NCBI GenBank assembly: GCA_025980665.1
Contig: JAICXC010000002.1
Location: forward strand, 1-64,000
Reading direction: 5' to 3'
DNA length: 64,000 nucleotides
Source of the DNA: Bryobacteraceae bacterium
GTDB lineage: Bacteria; Acidobacteriota; Terriglobia; Bryobacterales; Bryobacteraceae
Positions 47,511-57,835 of this stretch are shown one piece after another (the first letter of the stretch is position 1; every line of letters begins with the position of its first letter). A model generated the notes under the pieces. The model searched no databases and was not told the origin of the DNA. It saw nothing but the letters and a program-made list of their open reading frames with translations. The translations under genes were made by a program, and so were the position numbers.

Positions 47511-48132
47511 GTACGACCTTCTGACCGAAGCCGACCTGTTGAGCCGCCTGAAATGCACTCGGTTGCGCGGTTTCGACCGCGCCGAAGTCTACCGCGATGC
47601 GACGCTCGAAATCCTGGAAGCAGATCCTGCAACGCTCTCGCCGGCACAGCGCTACGTGCTGCAAGAAGGCGTGCAGGCAATCCTCGAAGTGGCGGACGCG
47701 TTCGAGCTTCTAGGTGTCGATATTTTCGGTTTAAGAGGCGCGCTGCTTTTCTGGCCCGAAGGAAGCGATCCCGAAAGCGATGCGCCCATCCCGTTTCTCC
47801 CGCCGGTAATTGAGGAATCGATAGAGCGCGACGGCACGAAGGTCCTGCTGATCAACGATGGCATTCATCGCGTGTATGCCGCCCGCAAACGCGGCAAAAA
47901 GATCAACGTGGTGCTGGCCCGTAATGTCCCGCCGGAATATCCGTATTACGCGTATGCGCTGCCGCAAGGTTGGGCTCAGGTGGACGAACTACAGGAACTG
48001 CAGGAAGGCTACCAGAAGAAGGAATATCGCAATCCGGAGAATTACAAGGCGCTGTTCCGCGACTTCAATGAAATCTTTGAAGGCGTACAAAAACAGCGCC
48101 CGCGAAGTAATCCCGCCCACTTAAAGGCGTGA
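47497..48132 (+). CDS. ParB/sulfiredoxin-fold protein
   Basis: A 211-residue protein with the ParB-like signature LLINDGIHRVYAARKRGK (DG-x-HR at 121-125), set after a long helical N-terminal half (TLSPAQRYVLQEGVQAILEV). This fold includes partition nucleases, sulfiredoxin and small-molecule kinases such as SerK and SbnI. There is no helix-turn-helix DNA-binding domain, and the genomic context of two enzyme genes favours an enzymatic role. ATG 47497 lies inside the HAD gene. The function is inference. Confidence 0.7.
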   Translation: MQIIKYDLLTEADLLSRLKCTRLRGFDRAEVYRDATLEILEADPATLSPAQRYVLQEGVQAILEVADAFELLGVDIFGLRGALLFWPEGSDPESDAPIPFLPPVIEESIERDGTKVLLINDGIHRVYAARKRGKKINVVLARNVPPEYPYYAYALPQGWAQVDELQELQEGYQKKEYRNPENYKALFRDFNEIFEGVQKQRPRSNPAHLKA

Positions 48133-48140
48133 AACAGAGT

Positions 48141-48560
48141 TTATTGCTGCTTGCCGCCGTCTTCGGCCGATCCGCTGAAGACTCTCTTGCCGCTAGGCAG
48201 TGTGACGTTCCGGGCATTGCCTACATAGGCGCCCTCGGCGTTCACAGGATCTTTGGCGCGGATGCCCTCAACGGTGACCATATCACCCTCTTTCAGGGCT
48301 TCCTTGGTCCATCCGTTCCTTCGGAGCGAGTTCGGAGGGCCACCTTCGAACTGCCACTTGGTGATCTTGCCACTTTCATCCTTCACGCTCAGATATACCC
48401 AGATGTGAGGATTCATCCAATCCAGTTTGGTGACGGTTCCGGTCACTGTCACCGGTTTGGTCGTGTCAAATTCGGCCGCGATCGAATGGTGCGCCAGCAT
48501 CGGCACGGCAGCGGCAACCAACAGAGTCGCGGCAATCAGAACGCCTGTGTTCGCTTTCAT
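48141..48560 (-). CDS. DUF6152-family exported protein
   Basis: A 139-residue protein with signal peptide MKANTGVLIAATLLVAAAVP and the core HHSIAAEFDTTKPVTVTGTV, TKLDWMNPHIWVYL and DMVTVEGIRAKDP, the DUF6152 family seen beside exported redox proteins. ATG 48560 follows GGAGG; an in-frame TTG at 48578 is less likely. It lies convergent to the ParB-like gene and precedes (in its own direction) nothing on this strand. Confidence 0.82.
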   Translation of the reverse strand: MKANTGVLIAATLLVAAAVPMLAHHSIAAEFDTTKPVTVTGTVTKLDWMNPHIWVYLSVKDESGKITKWQFEGGPPNSLRRNGWTKEALKEGDMVTVEGIRAKDPVNAEGAYVGNARNVTLPSGKRVFSGSAEDGGKQQ

Positions 48561-48624
48561 AATAAAAAATACCTCCAAGACTTCGAACTAGAGTACTATC
48601 AATAGCTTGACCGTGTCAACGGGG

Positions 48625-48906
48625 TCATTTCCCCGCAACCTTAGGCGGAAAGGCCTTGGCCAGATAATCGACGATCTGGTCTCTTTCCTGTTGTGTAATG
48701 TCCGGATCTTCCTGCAGCATTTCCAACACTTTATCTTGCCACTCAGCCTTGGTGGCGCGTTTCGCAACCACGCGCTCCAACGTATGACAGGCCGTACAGA
48801 CAGCCTCCACCAACTCTTTCCCGGGCCCCTCAGGTAGAGCCGGAGGGGGCGATTGACCCACTCCCGTGGCGGCGAGAATGACCACTGCCAGCGATTTCAG
48901 GCCCAC
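48625..48906 (-). CDS. Small exported cytochrome c
   Basis: A 93-residue protein with a short signal peptide (MGLKSLAVVILAATGVG), a single c-type haem motif CTACH (residues 37-41) and C-terminal YLAKAFPP, the usual end of small mono-haem cytochromes (no clear Met sixth ligand can be placed by eye). It overlaps the end of the DUF1501 gene by ten bases, so it is probably translated with it. Confidence 0.84.
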   Translation of the reverse strand: MGLKSLAVVILAATGVGQSPPPALPEGPGKELVEAVCTACHTLERVVAKRATKAEWQDKVLEMLQEDPDITQQERDQIVDYLAKAFPPKVAGK

Positions 48907-50360
48907 AGTTTCTGGATCAGGTTCCCACCGGTGACCGTCGGCCGTTCCGCGCGCCCGTTATGCATATAAGTGGTCTTCAGATGATCGAGACCCAATAGAT
49001 AGAGGATTGAAGCATGGATATCCCACACGTGATGCGGTTCGTCCACCGCGCGCAGACCGATTTCGTCAGTGGTACCGATGGTTTGGCCGCCCTTGACGCC
49101 GCCGCCCGCCATCCACATAGTGAAGCCCCAGGGATTGTGGTCGCGGCCGTACTTTTCGGGAGTCTGGCCGGCCGAGACTTGCGCGAACGGCGTGCGCCCA
49201 AATTCGCCGCCCCAAACGACCAGCGTGTCTTCCAACATGCCGCGCGCTTTCAGATCCGCCAACAAGCCGGCTACCGGTTTGTCCGAAGCCTTACACCACT
49301 TGGTGTGATTGTTGTTGACGTCCTGATGCGCGTCCCAGCCTGAGCCAGATCCACTATAAACTTCAACAAATCGTACCCCGCGCTCGACCAAGCGGCGAGC
49401 CATCAGGCAATTCGCACCGTATACCGCGGTCTCTTTCTCATCCATGCCGTACAGTGCTTTTGTAGCGTCGCTTTCTTTGCTAAGGTCGACCGCTTCGGGA
49501 GCGGACGATTGCATCTGATACGCGAGCTCATACGAGCGCGTGCGCGCGTCGAGCTCGGTATCTTCCTGCTTGTTGCGCCCGTAGAGTTCGTTCAGCTTCT
49601 GCAACAGGTCGATTTTGCTGCGCTGCTGTTCGTCGGTGGTTCCCGCGGGCGGCTTCAGGTTGAGGATAGGCGTATCGCCTTGGCGGAAGAGCGTGCCTTG
49701 ATACGTCGCCGGCAGGAAGCCCGAGCCGTAGTTCTGCACCGAGCCCAGGATTTCTTTATCGTCCTGCATGACTACGAACGTCGGCAGATTCCGCTGCGCG
49801 CTGCCCAGGCCGTAGGTCAGCCACGCTCCTAGCGAGGGACGACCCGCCAGGATCGAGCCAGTGTTCATCTGGCACACACCGCCGACGTGATTCACGGCGT
49901 CAGATTGGCATGATCGGATGACCGCGATATCGTCGACGTGTTCGGCAATGTGTGGGAGCCAGTCTGAGACCCACAGGCCGCTCTGCCCGTATTGCTTAAA
50001 CGGCCGCCGCGAGGGAAAGAGTCCATCGCTGGGCTTGGCCCCTTGGGCAGTTAGAAGTGTTTCCGGATGAAATGACGGAGGCACTGGCTGTAACGCAAGT
50101 TTTTCAAGCAGCGGCTTAGGATCGAAAAGATCCACCTGGCTCGGCCCGCCTTCCATGAAGCACCAGATCACGTTCTTGGCGCGTGGCGTTACCTGCGGCT
50201 TCTTGGGCGCCAGAGGATCGATACCCGCGGCGTAGCCATCCTCGGACATCATGGCGGCTAGTGCGATTCCGGCGAGTCCGCTACCGGCCTGCGTAAAGAA
50301 CTCACGCCGGCTGGAGACGTTCCAGTGATGCTTCAGCTTCTTGAGAATCGGATCAGCCAT
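48897..50360 (-). CDS. DUF1501-domain protein (Tat-exported)
   Basis: A 487-residue protein with a twin-arginine signal (VSSRREFFTQAGSGLAGIAL, residues 15-34). It contains NVIWCFMEGGPSQVDLFDPK, GGVCQMNTGSILAGRPSLGA, WGGEFGRTPFAQVSAG and GRDHNPWGFTMWMAGGGVKGG, blocks of the DUF1501/sulfatase-like family of planctomycetes and acidobacteria. It is paired with a PSD1 protein encoded just upstream, the usual arrangement; the two are thought to act together on extracellular polymers. Confidence 0.9.
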   Translation of the reverse strand: MADPILKKLKHHWNVSSRREFFTQAGSGLAGIALAAMMSEDGYAAGIDPLAPKKPQVTPRAKNVIWCFMEGGPSQVDLFDPKPLLEKLALQPVPPSFHPETLLTAQGAKPSDGLFPSRRPFKQYGQSGLWVSDWLPHIAEHVDDIAVIRSCQSDAVNHVGGVCQMNTGSILAGRPSLGAWLTYGLGSAQRNLPTFVVMQDDKEILGSVQNYGSGFLPATYQGTLFRQGDTPILNLKPPAGTTDEQQRSKIDLLQKLNELYGRNKQEDTELDARTRSYELAYQMQSSAPEAVDLSKESDATKALYGMDEKETAVYGANCLMARRLVERGVRFVEVYSGSGSGWDAHQDVNNNHTKWCKASDKPVAGLLADLKARGMLEDTLVVWGGEFGRTPFAQVSAGQTPEKYGRDHNPWGFTMWMAGGGVKGGQTIGTTDEIGLRAVDEPHHVWDIHASILYLLGLDHLKTTYMHNGRAERPTVTGGNLIQKLWA

Positions 50361-50369
50361 GGCGTCCTC

Positions 50370-52675
50370 CTAATTTATGTACAGGAACTCGTTCGAATCC
50401 AGCAGCATTTGCGATAGATCGACCAATGCAGCTGCACGCGCCGGATCGATACCGGCGGGCATATTCGCGGGCATTGGCGGCTTGGCTTTCGCATCCGCAG
50501 CCAGGCGCTGCGTCATGATCGGAATCTGCTTCGCCAAGAAATCCGCCGCGATCTTCTGCTCTTCAGCGGAGGGCGAACGTCCGTAAGTCAACTTGAATGC
50601 CCGGTCGATCTGCGCATCCGGCGTCAGCCCGCTGTCATTCAACACGCGTCCGGCCAGCGATTGCGCCCATTGCAGGATTAGATCGTTATTCAGCAGATCC
50701 AGAGATTGCGAGGGCGTCACAGTGTTCTTGCGGAAATCGCAGCTCTCGAAAGTGTTGGCGGAATCGAACTCCTGCAGCATCGGGTAACGCAGATTGCGCC
50801 GCACGAAAATGTACACGCTGCGGCGATTGTTCTGCGCCGGGTCCTTCTCGGTCTTCCAGCCGCCCGCGGCAGCCGTCGCCGAAAGGTCGGAAAGCGTGCC
50901 GGCCGGGACAGGCGGGAACACGCCTGGGCCCCCCATCTTCGTGTTCAACAGGCCGCTGGTGAATAACATTGAATCGCGAATGGCTTCGGCTTCCAGACGG
51001 CGGCGTGGCCAGTGGGATAGCAGCTTGTTGTCGGGATCTTCCTCGGCAGCCTTCGGTTGCGGATCCGCCGATTGCTGATAGGTATTCGACAGCAGGATCT
51101 GGCGTTGGATTTTCTTGATGCTCCAGCCATTCTCGACGAACGTTGCACTTAGATAGTCCAGAAGTTCTGGATGTGACGGCGCGAGCCCATGCGGCCGAAG
51201 TCACCAGGCGTCGCGACAATGCCCTTGCCGAAGTTGTAGTGCCAGATGCGATTCACCATCACTCGCGCGACCAGCGGATTCTTGGGATCGGTGAGCCATG
51301 CGGCCAGAGCCGTGCGACGGCCGGTGGAATTGGGAAGCGGGGTCACCTTTGCATCCGTGGGATCCAGGATCGAGAGGAAACCCGGTTGGACTTCGTCGCC
51401 CTTCATGTCGAAGTTGCCGCCCCGGAGCACATGTGTGGACGGCGCGACCGGGCCGATATCGATCATGAACTGCCCTTGCGGCAGCGGCGGTGGCTTCAGG
51501 GAATCGAACGCCGCCAGTTGCTTTTTCAGATCGGCATAGCGAGCGGCGGATTCACCTTTGAGGCTGCGCAGGGTGCGGGCATCCGGCTCTTCGTCAAACG
51601 TGACCCGGGGCTCAGCTGTGTGGTACATCATCGCCTGGAACGGATCGCGCTTAGCAGGATCCATCATGATCGCGGCTTTCACCTCTTCTTCGAAGGTGTG
51701 GGCTCCGCTCTCGAGTTTGGCGGTGCGCAGCGGTTCCAGAATCTTGTTCATCTCGCTGCGGATGTCCTTGGTCTTTTCTTCCCACGCGGCTTTCTGCGCA
51801 TCATACTTTTGGCGCTGGGCGGGATCCTTCAACGGCAGCGGACCGTCGCCAAAGCTGGTGTTGGCGAAGAACGCTTGCAACCGATAATAGTCCTTCTGCA
51901 GAATCGGATCGAACTTGTGATTGTGGCAGCGCGCGCAGCCGAATGTGAGGCCCAGGAAAGCCTCGCCAGTCGCGGTGGTCATGTCATCCAGCGTTTCCTG
52001 GCGGCGGGTGAACAGAGCCGCGGCATTGGTCTCGTCGATCCAGTGGCGATTGAAGCCCATCGCAACCAGCGCATCGGGATCGCCCGGATACAATTCGTCG
52101 CCCGCGATCTGCTCCTTGATGAACCGGTCGTAGGGTTTATCGGTATTGAAAGCATCGATCACATAATCGCGATAGCGCCAGATGTTGGGGCGTGTTTCGT
52201 CAGCCTTGAAGCCGTTGCTGTCGGCGTAGCGCGCGACGTCCAGCCAGTGGCGCGCCCAGCGCTCGCCATAGGCCGGCGACGCGAGCAGACGGTCCACCAC
52301 TTTCTCCCAGGCATTGGGCGACTTGTCGCTCAAGAACTGTTGGATTTCTTCCTGCGTAGGCGGCAGCCCGGTCATGTCGATGGTCGCACGCCGCAGCAGC
52401 GTCAGCCGGTCGGCGGGCGGGTTGGGCTGGAGGCCGGCCTCTTCTAGTTTCGCCAGCACGAACGAATCGATGGGAGTCCTGACCCATTGCTGGTCCTTGA
52501 CGGCGGGAACCGGTGTCTCTTTGACTTGCTGCAATGACCAAAAGCTGCGCTGGGAGGGCGTGAAGGTATCGGTTTCGGCAGTGTAGACGATGCCTGCCGT
52601 GAGGGCTAATCCAACAAGCGCGGTCGTGACCCGGTGTGTCACGAGACGTGTCACGGGGCGCATTGCGTGGCGCAT
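50370..52675 (-). pseudogene. PSD1 (DUF1549/DUF1553) protein, frameshifted at about 51180
   Basis: Starting at ATG 52675 (after GGAG), a signal segment leads into DUF1549 (SFVLAKLEEAGLQPNPP, PAYGERWARHWLDVARYADS, ALVAMGFNRHWIDETNAAAL) with a haem-like CARCH motif. The frame stops at 51149 after MGSRRHIQNFWTI. One base earlier in the other frame the sequence continues SHPELLDYLSATFVENGW to LDSNEFLYIN at 50370, the normal DUF1553 half. One extra C in the CGCGCC run at about 51180 would restore a single protein of about 767 residues. The gene lies ten bases before DUF1501 in the same direction. If the frameshift is real the pair is inactive. Confidence 0.85.
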
Positions 52676-52737
52676 GAGGTCTCCTAATTTACCGGCCAGA
52701 AGTATATCACTTCGGTGCGTGCAAGTATATGAGGGAT
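52676..52737. promoter_or_regulatory. Promoter region of the PSD1/DUF1501 operon with two AAGTATAT direct repeats
   Basis: AAGTATAT occurs at 52700-52707 and 52723-52730, 23 bases apart in the same orientation. The second is embedded in GCAAGTATAT, close to the ACAAGTATA half-site of the PadR operator at 9721. It may be coincidence. Confidence 0.35.
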
Positions 52738-53035
52738 CTAGCCTTTCCCATGTTGCTGGCTTCGATCTGTGAAGCAGATAATCGCGCCGCATGTCAGGGC
52801 TACGAACATTCCAACGAAGGCGGCGGCATCCAAGGCAGTCAGTAGAAGGCCCTGGTTCGGCTGAAAGGGCGTAGGTCGACCGGAAAGCCAACTGTAGAGC
52901 GCGTCAACCAAACAACAAACCGTAACATCCGACTGCGAAGCGGGCCAGCCTTGGACGATGTGGCGCGAGCCGAGGAATGGCTCGATAGAGTGCAACTAGC
53001 GCGAACGACCATATCAAGAGTCCCTTCCACCACAT
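52738..53035 (-). pseudogene. Possible small membrane protein with a frameshift
   Basis: From ATG 53035 the minus strand reads MWWKGLLIWSFALVALYRAI to RFAVGCYGLLFG and stops at TGA. In the next frame it continues LVDALYSWLSGRPTPFQPNQ to LTALDAAAFVGMFVALTCGA and ends at 52738. Joined, they make about 100 residues with two hydrophobic segments, as in a small membrane protein. One base change near 52910 would connect them. The joined protein has no named relative that I know. Confidence 0.45.
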
Positions 53036-53076
53036 GGTATTGAACGTACCTTAAAAGGGCTCAGACGACATTAATC

Positions 53077-55821
53077 TTACGATGCCGTCAACACGCCTTT
53101 ATCGATGCCGCCCGGAGCCTTTGGATCGACCACCGGCAGCAACAGTTCGAAGGAGAACGTGGAACCTTGTCCGGGGATACTTTTCACGCCCAGATCGCCC
53201 CCCATCAGCGTCACTAATTCCTTGCTGATCGCGAGCCCCAGACCGGTACCACCGAATCGACGGGTAATCGACGCGTCGGCCTGCGTGAACTTCTGAAACA
53301 GCTGCTGCTGTACTTCCTCGGAGATGCCGATGCCGGTATCTTCCACCTCAAACCGGATACGAGCTTTCCCGGCGCCCGATTCAGGACAATGTACCGCTAG
53401 CGTGACTTTACCCTGCGATGTGAACTTCACCGCGTTGCCCGCCAGATTGAGCAGCACCTGCCGAAGCCGGCCCTCGTCGCCCACCAGAACCCTGGGATTC
53501 AGGGGCGACCAGCGGAGGGCCAGCTCAATGCCCTTTTCCGCCGCCTGCGGCTTTAACAGATCGATCACATTGGTCGCGATGGTTCCCAGGTCGAAGGGAC
53601 GCGACTCAATCCCCATCCGTCCCGCTTCGAGTTTAGAGAAATCCAGAACGTCATTGAGGACACGTAATAGAGACTCGGCCGAACTATGGGCTGTGTCGGC
53701 GAACTCGCGCTGCTCCTCGTCCAAATCGCCGTCCATAAGCAGACTGATCATCCCCAGGACCCCGTTCATGGGCGTCCGGATTTCGTGGCTCATGTTCGCC
53801 AGGAATTCAGACTTGGACCGGTTGGCGGCATCAGCGGCGTGCAGGGCCTTGGCCAAGTCCCGCGTGCGCTCCTCCGCCAACGCCGAGGCGCGTTGTCCCG
53901 TGGATTGCAGGTTCACCACTAATCCCGCCAGGAGCAGCGACAAAAGCGCGGTACATCCTGCGGCCCATGCCGATGGGGTTTTGCTCAGGTAGGGGAACTT
54001 CGGTGTGCGTGTCCAGCCGAGCTTCCAGGTACTTCCCGCCAGCTCCAACGTCGTGGTGCGCTCAAATTTCGGATCGCCTCCAGCGGTGTTGTCTGATGCG
54101 AACATCAGTTGGCCTGGCGTCGTGCCATTGTCATAGACCCGCAACTTGGCAAGATCCTGGACCTGATCCAGGGCGGATCGGAAGAACGCCTCGCCAGTGA
54201 ACGCCAACGCGGTCCACCCGATAAATTCGCCGCGGTGTTCGGCAGCCGAGGGGTCCTCAAGGTAAACCGGCACGAACAGCATGAGACCGTTCATCGGATT
54301 CCGCCGCGCACGGAAGGCGATAGCTCTAGTCAAGCTGGCCATGCCCGTGTCGCGCGCCCGTTCCGCCGCGCCCCGGCGAAGAGGTTCCGTGGCGACGTCC
54401 ACTCCCAGAATCATGGCGGCGAAGCGGGGCGGCTCGGCGTACGTTGTGATAAAGTGCTGCCCGTTCGGAGCCTGAGATTGCGGTGCGCCAAGCATGGGCC
54501 GTACCTGAAAATTGGGTGCGCCCTGACGGCGGCGCTGAGCGATAAAGCTTTCCAGTTGCGCTTCCGGGATCCACCGGATGAATTCGACGGCGGTTACTCC
54601 GGGATAGCGAGTGAGCAATCCCAGGCGATCTACATAGCTATGCCAATTCTTTGGATCGGGACCACCCGAGGCGGCGATGAAACCAGCCGCGCCGCGCAGC
54701 ACGTCCTCGTAGTTCGCCAGGCGGCCATGCATCTGGCTTTCTACCGCGCTCACCACTTTGTCGAAACGAGCCTCGTCGTACTCCACTCGGTCCCGATCGA
54801 GTGAGGAGTACAGCAATCCGCTCAACATCCATCCCGCCACTAGGACCGTACCGGGCAGCAAAAGGCTGCCGGAGGACCGGAACGCACCCACGGCCAGGCC
54901 GGTCAGCGATACCGCGGCCAGAAACAAATTCAGGTTCTGAAGGTTTTCATGGACCGTGCCGCCCGCAAATACTCCCACGCCGATGTGCGTGGCCCAAACC
55001 GCTGCGGAGGCGATCGCCAGCGCGCTTAGGCGTGCGGCTGGAGGCCCTACCCACGCGGCTGAAAACAAGATCAAAAGGAACACGGAGAAAAGAAAGGAAG
55101 ACGCGCCGGGGAGGAAGAAAACGAGGTAGCACACGGCTGCTACCGCGCCGCTGAGCAGGATGATCTTGAGAAGCCCTTCGCGATCGCAGAAGGGAACGCG
55201 GCCGGCGACGCATTTGCCAATCGCCAGCAAAACGGGCGTCAGGATGAGGATGCCAAGCGCATCTCCTATGAACCAGCGGCTGGAAACCAGCTGCCATTGA
55301 CTGGCTTTGAAAGTGCCACCCAGAATCAGGATGATGGTGCCCACAACCGTCGACGCCAACGGGGAGAGGATTGCGGTTCCTGTAATGGCTGCGACTTCTT
55401 CGAAATGTCCCAGGGCTTTCCTTTTGGCAATCGTATGGAACAGCCACACGCCGATTAGCGGACGCAAGGAATTCGCGAAGGCCATTCCCACTGCCGGTGC
55501 CCACGCGACAGCTCTCCCCGAGATAGTCGTGATGTACGCAGCGAACAGAACAGGCCAGAAGCGAGGTCCGAACACCAGTAGCGCTACCAGGTCGAGTCCC
55601 GCGGCAGGCCACACAGGTGTCAGGGTAGCGCCGGAAAGCAAGGACCAGCCCAGCTGGGATAAGGCGAAATGCACGAAAAATAACGGAACCGCGACGGTGG
55701 CGTAGGGCAGGTTTCGAATGGCGGAGCCGCTAAAGAGTCCGCCTTCGTCATGCAGGACGAGACGGACCAACGGGTTTCGCTCGCGGGCTGTTGAAGATTC
55801 GCTCTGAGGCGACGTGGCCAT
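53077..55821 (-). CDS. MASE1-CHASE sensor histidine kinase
   Basis: A 914-residue membrane kinase. An N-terminal MASE1 domain with eight or so membrane segments ([38 protein letters not shown]) precedes a periplasmic CHASE domain (about 340-600, [20 protein letters not shown]). After a last membrane segment come HisKA with phospho-acceptor His679 ([10 protein letters not shown]) and HATPase_c with [15 protein letters not shown] and [11 protein letters not shown]. It ends without a receiver domain, so it needs a separate response regulator, not seen nearby. CHASE ligands include cytokinin-like adenines and small molecules. Direction is opposite to its neighbours. Confidence 0.93.
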   Translation of the reverse strand: MATSPQSESSTARERNPLVRLVLHDEGGLFSGSAIRNLPYATVAVPLFFVHFALSQLGWSLLSGATLTPVWPAAGLDLVALLVFGPRFWPVLFAAYITTISGRAVAWAPAVGMAFANSLRPLIGVWLFHTIAKRKALGHFEEVAAITGTAILSPLASTVVGTIILILGGTFKASQWQLVSSRWFIGDALGILILTPVLLAIGKCVAGRVPFCDREGLLKIILLSGAVAAVCYLVFFLPGASSFLFSVFLLILFSAAWVGPPAARLSALAIASAAVWATHIGVGVFAGGTVHENLQNLNLFLAAVSLTGLAVGAFRSSGSLLLPGTVLVAGWMLSGLLYSSLDRDRVEYDEARFDKVVSAVESQMHGRLANYEDVLRGAAGFIAASGGPDPKNWHSYVDRLGLLTRYPGVTAVEFIRWIPEAQLESFIAQRRRQGAPNFQVRPMLGAPQSQAPNGQHFITTYAEPPRFAAMILGVDVATEPLRRGAAERARDTGMASLTRAIAFRARRNPMNGLMLFVPVYLEDPSAAEHRGEFIGWTALAFTGEAFFRSALDQVQDLAKLRVYDNGTTPGQLMFASDNTAGGDPKFERTTTLELAGSTWKLGWTRTPKFPYLSKTPSAWAAGCTALLSLLLAGLVVNLQSTGQRASALAEERTRDLAKALHAADAANRSKSEFLANMSHEIRTPMNGVLGMISLLMDGDLDEEQREFADTAHSSAESLLRVLNDVLDFSKLEAGRMGIESRPFDLGTIATNVIDLLKPQAAEKGIELALRWSPLNPRVLVGDEGRLRQVLLNLAGNAVKFTSQGKVTLAVHCPESGAGKARIRFEVEDTGIGISEEVQQQLFQKFTQADASITRRFGGTGLGLAISKELVTLMGGDLGVKSIPGQGSTFSFELLLPVVDPKAPGGIDKGVLTAS

Positions 55822-55938
55822 TATTCAAACCTGCAATGGTCATAAATCGGCCGTCGACTGCACGCAAACAATGAGTTATTGTGCTTACATACCTTTTTTG
55901 TTCGGTACCAAAGCTAAGAGCTTCGCCCTATGTCCTGC

Positions 55939-56919
55939 CTACGCCATCGGGGGCGGCTGTGGTGGCGGTTGCTGGGGCGTACGATTCGGAGCGGGCTGCG
56001 GATGTCCCGAGCGTATGACGTTCATCGCCGCCCCAATCATGCTGGCGACGTCGGTCAAGTTAGCCGGAACAATCAGGGTGTTTCCCTGCTTGGCCAGATT
56101 GCCGAACTGATTGATGTACTGCTCGGCAACACGGAGCTGCACGGCTTCAAAGCCGCCCGGAGCCAGGATGGCGGCGGCCACTTCGCGGATGCCCGATCCC
56201 GTGGCGTTGGCGACCGTCATAATGGCCGACCCCTGTCCTTCGGCCTCGTTGATCTGCTGTTGCTTGCGAGCTTCGGAAGCCTTGATCACCTGCTGTTTTT
56301 CGCCTTCCGCCTTGTTGATGGCGGCGTCGCGGACGCCTTCCGAGGTCAGAACGATGGCGCGCTTTTCGCGTTCCGCGCGCATCTGTTTCTCCATCGCGGC
56401 CAAAATGTCTTGCGGCGGAGTAATGTTCTTGATTTCGTAGCGGAGAACCTTGACGCCCCAGGCTTCCGAAGCCTTGTCGACCTCGTTTACAACTTGTGTG
56501 TTAATGGTAGCCCGCTCCTCGAAAGTCTTATCCAGATCGATCTTGCCGATTTCGCTGCGTAATGTCGTCTGGCATAGCTGGACAATCGCGAAACGGTAAT
56601 CCGTGATTCCATAGGACGCCCGTTCCGGATTCAGCACCTTCAGATAAAGGACTCCGTCCACGCCCACCTGAACGTTGTCGCGCGTGATGCAGACCTGCTC
56701 GGGGATATCGTAGGTCTGCTCCTTGAGGGAGTGCCGGTAGCGGATCACATCGACGAACGGAGTTAGTACGTGGAATCCCGCGCCTAGCGTTCCGCTGTAG
56801 GTTCCCAGGCGCTCCACAACGAAGGCGTTCTGTTGAGGAACCACGACCGCCGTCTTTACCAGGACGATGATGATTAATAAAGCCAGAAACGCGACGACAA
56901 GAATCAGAGGATCCATCAA
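55939..56919 (-). CDS. SPFH/stomatin-like membrane protease regulator
   Basis: A 326-residue protein with an N-terminal membrane helix (LILVVAFLALLIIIVLVKTA), then the SPFH/band-7 domain (QNAFVVERLGTYSGTLGAGF, TPFVDVIRYRHSLKEQ) and a coiled-coil tail (INKAEGEKQQVIKASEARKQ) ending in a Pro-rich segment. It belongs to the QmcA/HflC-like group that scaffolds membrane microdomains. The NfeD gene lies immediately upstream in the same operon, the classic partner. Confidence 0.93.
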   Translation of the reverse strand: MMDPLILVVAFLALLIIIVLVKTAVVVPQQNAFVVERLGTYSGTLGAGFHVLTPFVDVIRYRHSLKEQTYDIPEQVCITRDNVQVGVDGVLYLKVLNPERASYGITDYRFAIVQLCQTTLRSEIGKIDLDKTFEERATINTQVVNEVDKASEAWGVKVLRYEIKNITPPQDILAAMEKQMRAEREKRAIVLTSEGVRDAAINKAEGEKQQVIKASEARKQQQINEAEGQGSAIMTVANATGSGIREVAAAILAPGGFEAVQLRVAEQYINQFGNLAKQGNTLIVPANLTDVASMIGAAMNVIRSGHPQPAPNRTPQQPPPQPPPMA

Positions 56920-56926
56920 TTCTCCC

Positions 56927-57364
56927 TTAGGTGCCTTTTATGTACAGCGTCAGCCCTTCCACGCGTTCGACTTTAGGACGCCCGGCACGGCGGATCGCTT
57001 GCGGCCCGGCATTGCATGCCGTCCAGGAAGCTCCCCGCAGTTCCACTTTGCCGATCGCTCCCGGGGCAATGTCCTCCAGGGCAAGCGCGGTTTCGCCGAT
57101 CAGCGAATCCACTTTATATCCGTGTTTCCCGCTCAATTTGAATTTTTCCATCAGGGGCTTGCGGAAAAACGCCAGTGAAATAGCCGAGAAAAATGAAAAC
57201 AGCAGCCACGGCGCCCAGCCCGGCAAATCGGGAGCGATCCAGAACACCAGCCCCGTCACCAGTCCGGAGATGCCCAGGAACATAAAGAAAAAGGTGCCGG
57301 GCGTGATCATTTCGCATGCCAGCAGCACCAGCCCGACGATCATCCACATCCACCAGGTAAGCAC
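56927..57364 (-). CDS. NfeD-family membrane protein
   Basis: A 145-residue protein with three membrane segments (WWMWMIVGLVLLACEMITPG, FMFLGISGLVTGLVFWI, LLFSFFSAISLAFF) and a C-terminal OB-fold (SLIGETALALEDIAPGAIGKV). The short NfeD form partners with SPFH/stomatin proteins, encoded seven bases downstream. Confidence 0.92.
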   Translation of the reverse strand: MLTWWMWMIVGLVLLACEMITPGTFFFMFLGISGLVTGLVFWIAPDLPGWAPWLLFSFFSAISLAFFRKPLMEKFKLSGKHGYKVDSLIGETALALEDIAPGAIGKVELRGASWTACNAGPQAIRRAGRPKVERVEGLTLYIKGT

Positions 57365-57413
57365 GGAGCTATTGTGTCATAACCTATGGCACCGTATAGA
57401 ATAACTTAGAACT

Positions 57414-57695
57414 ATGCAAGATTGGGGATTCGCACAAGCTCATCCGGCCGAGCAATTGGCACGTATCCATTATTTTTCGATGTGCAAAATCGAAGAAGGC
57501 CCCGAGATCGAGATGACCATTACTGTCAAGGAATTTTTCACGCCCAAAGATCCTGCCCTTGTGTTTTTCGCACAGGCGGATAAGCAGACCAATCAGAAGA
57601 TCGCGGCGTACACTCCTTGCGGCTGGGGCCGGACCCTGCTCGAAGCCTTGGAAGAATGCGTCCGGGCGGTCAACCGATTCCCGTATCAGGGGTAA
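57414..57695 (+). CDS. Small conserved-looking hypothetical protein
   Basis: A 93-residue soluble protein with IEMTITVKEFFTPKDPALVF, FAQADKQTNQKIAAYTPCGW and TLLEALEECVRAVNRF. Its only cysteines are scattered and no metal motif is evident. It is a candidate small regulator or chaperone; no function can be assigned. Confidence 0.65.
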   Translation: MQDWGFAQAHPAEQLARIHYFSMCKIEEGPEIEMTITVKEFFTPKDPALVFFAQADKQTNQKIAAYTPCGWGRTLLEALEECVRAVNRFPYQG

Positions 57696-57835
57696 CGTAC
57701 TGAGCCAGTTGACATGCTAGCGAGGGTGCCTGCACAACGGCGTTTCTCAGGAGTAAACCTCATCTATACCCACGCGGGCCAACTTCCTAGAACCGGACTT
57801 CGGGACCACTCTGGGCTCTCAGGGGTCCGACCCAA

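Noticed and set aside
45313..48132. A phage DNA hypermodification cassette
   Set aside because: The region has no phage genes, and neighbours are chromosomal catabolic genes; only an analogy to such enzymes remains.
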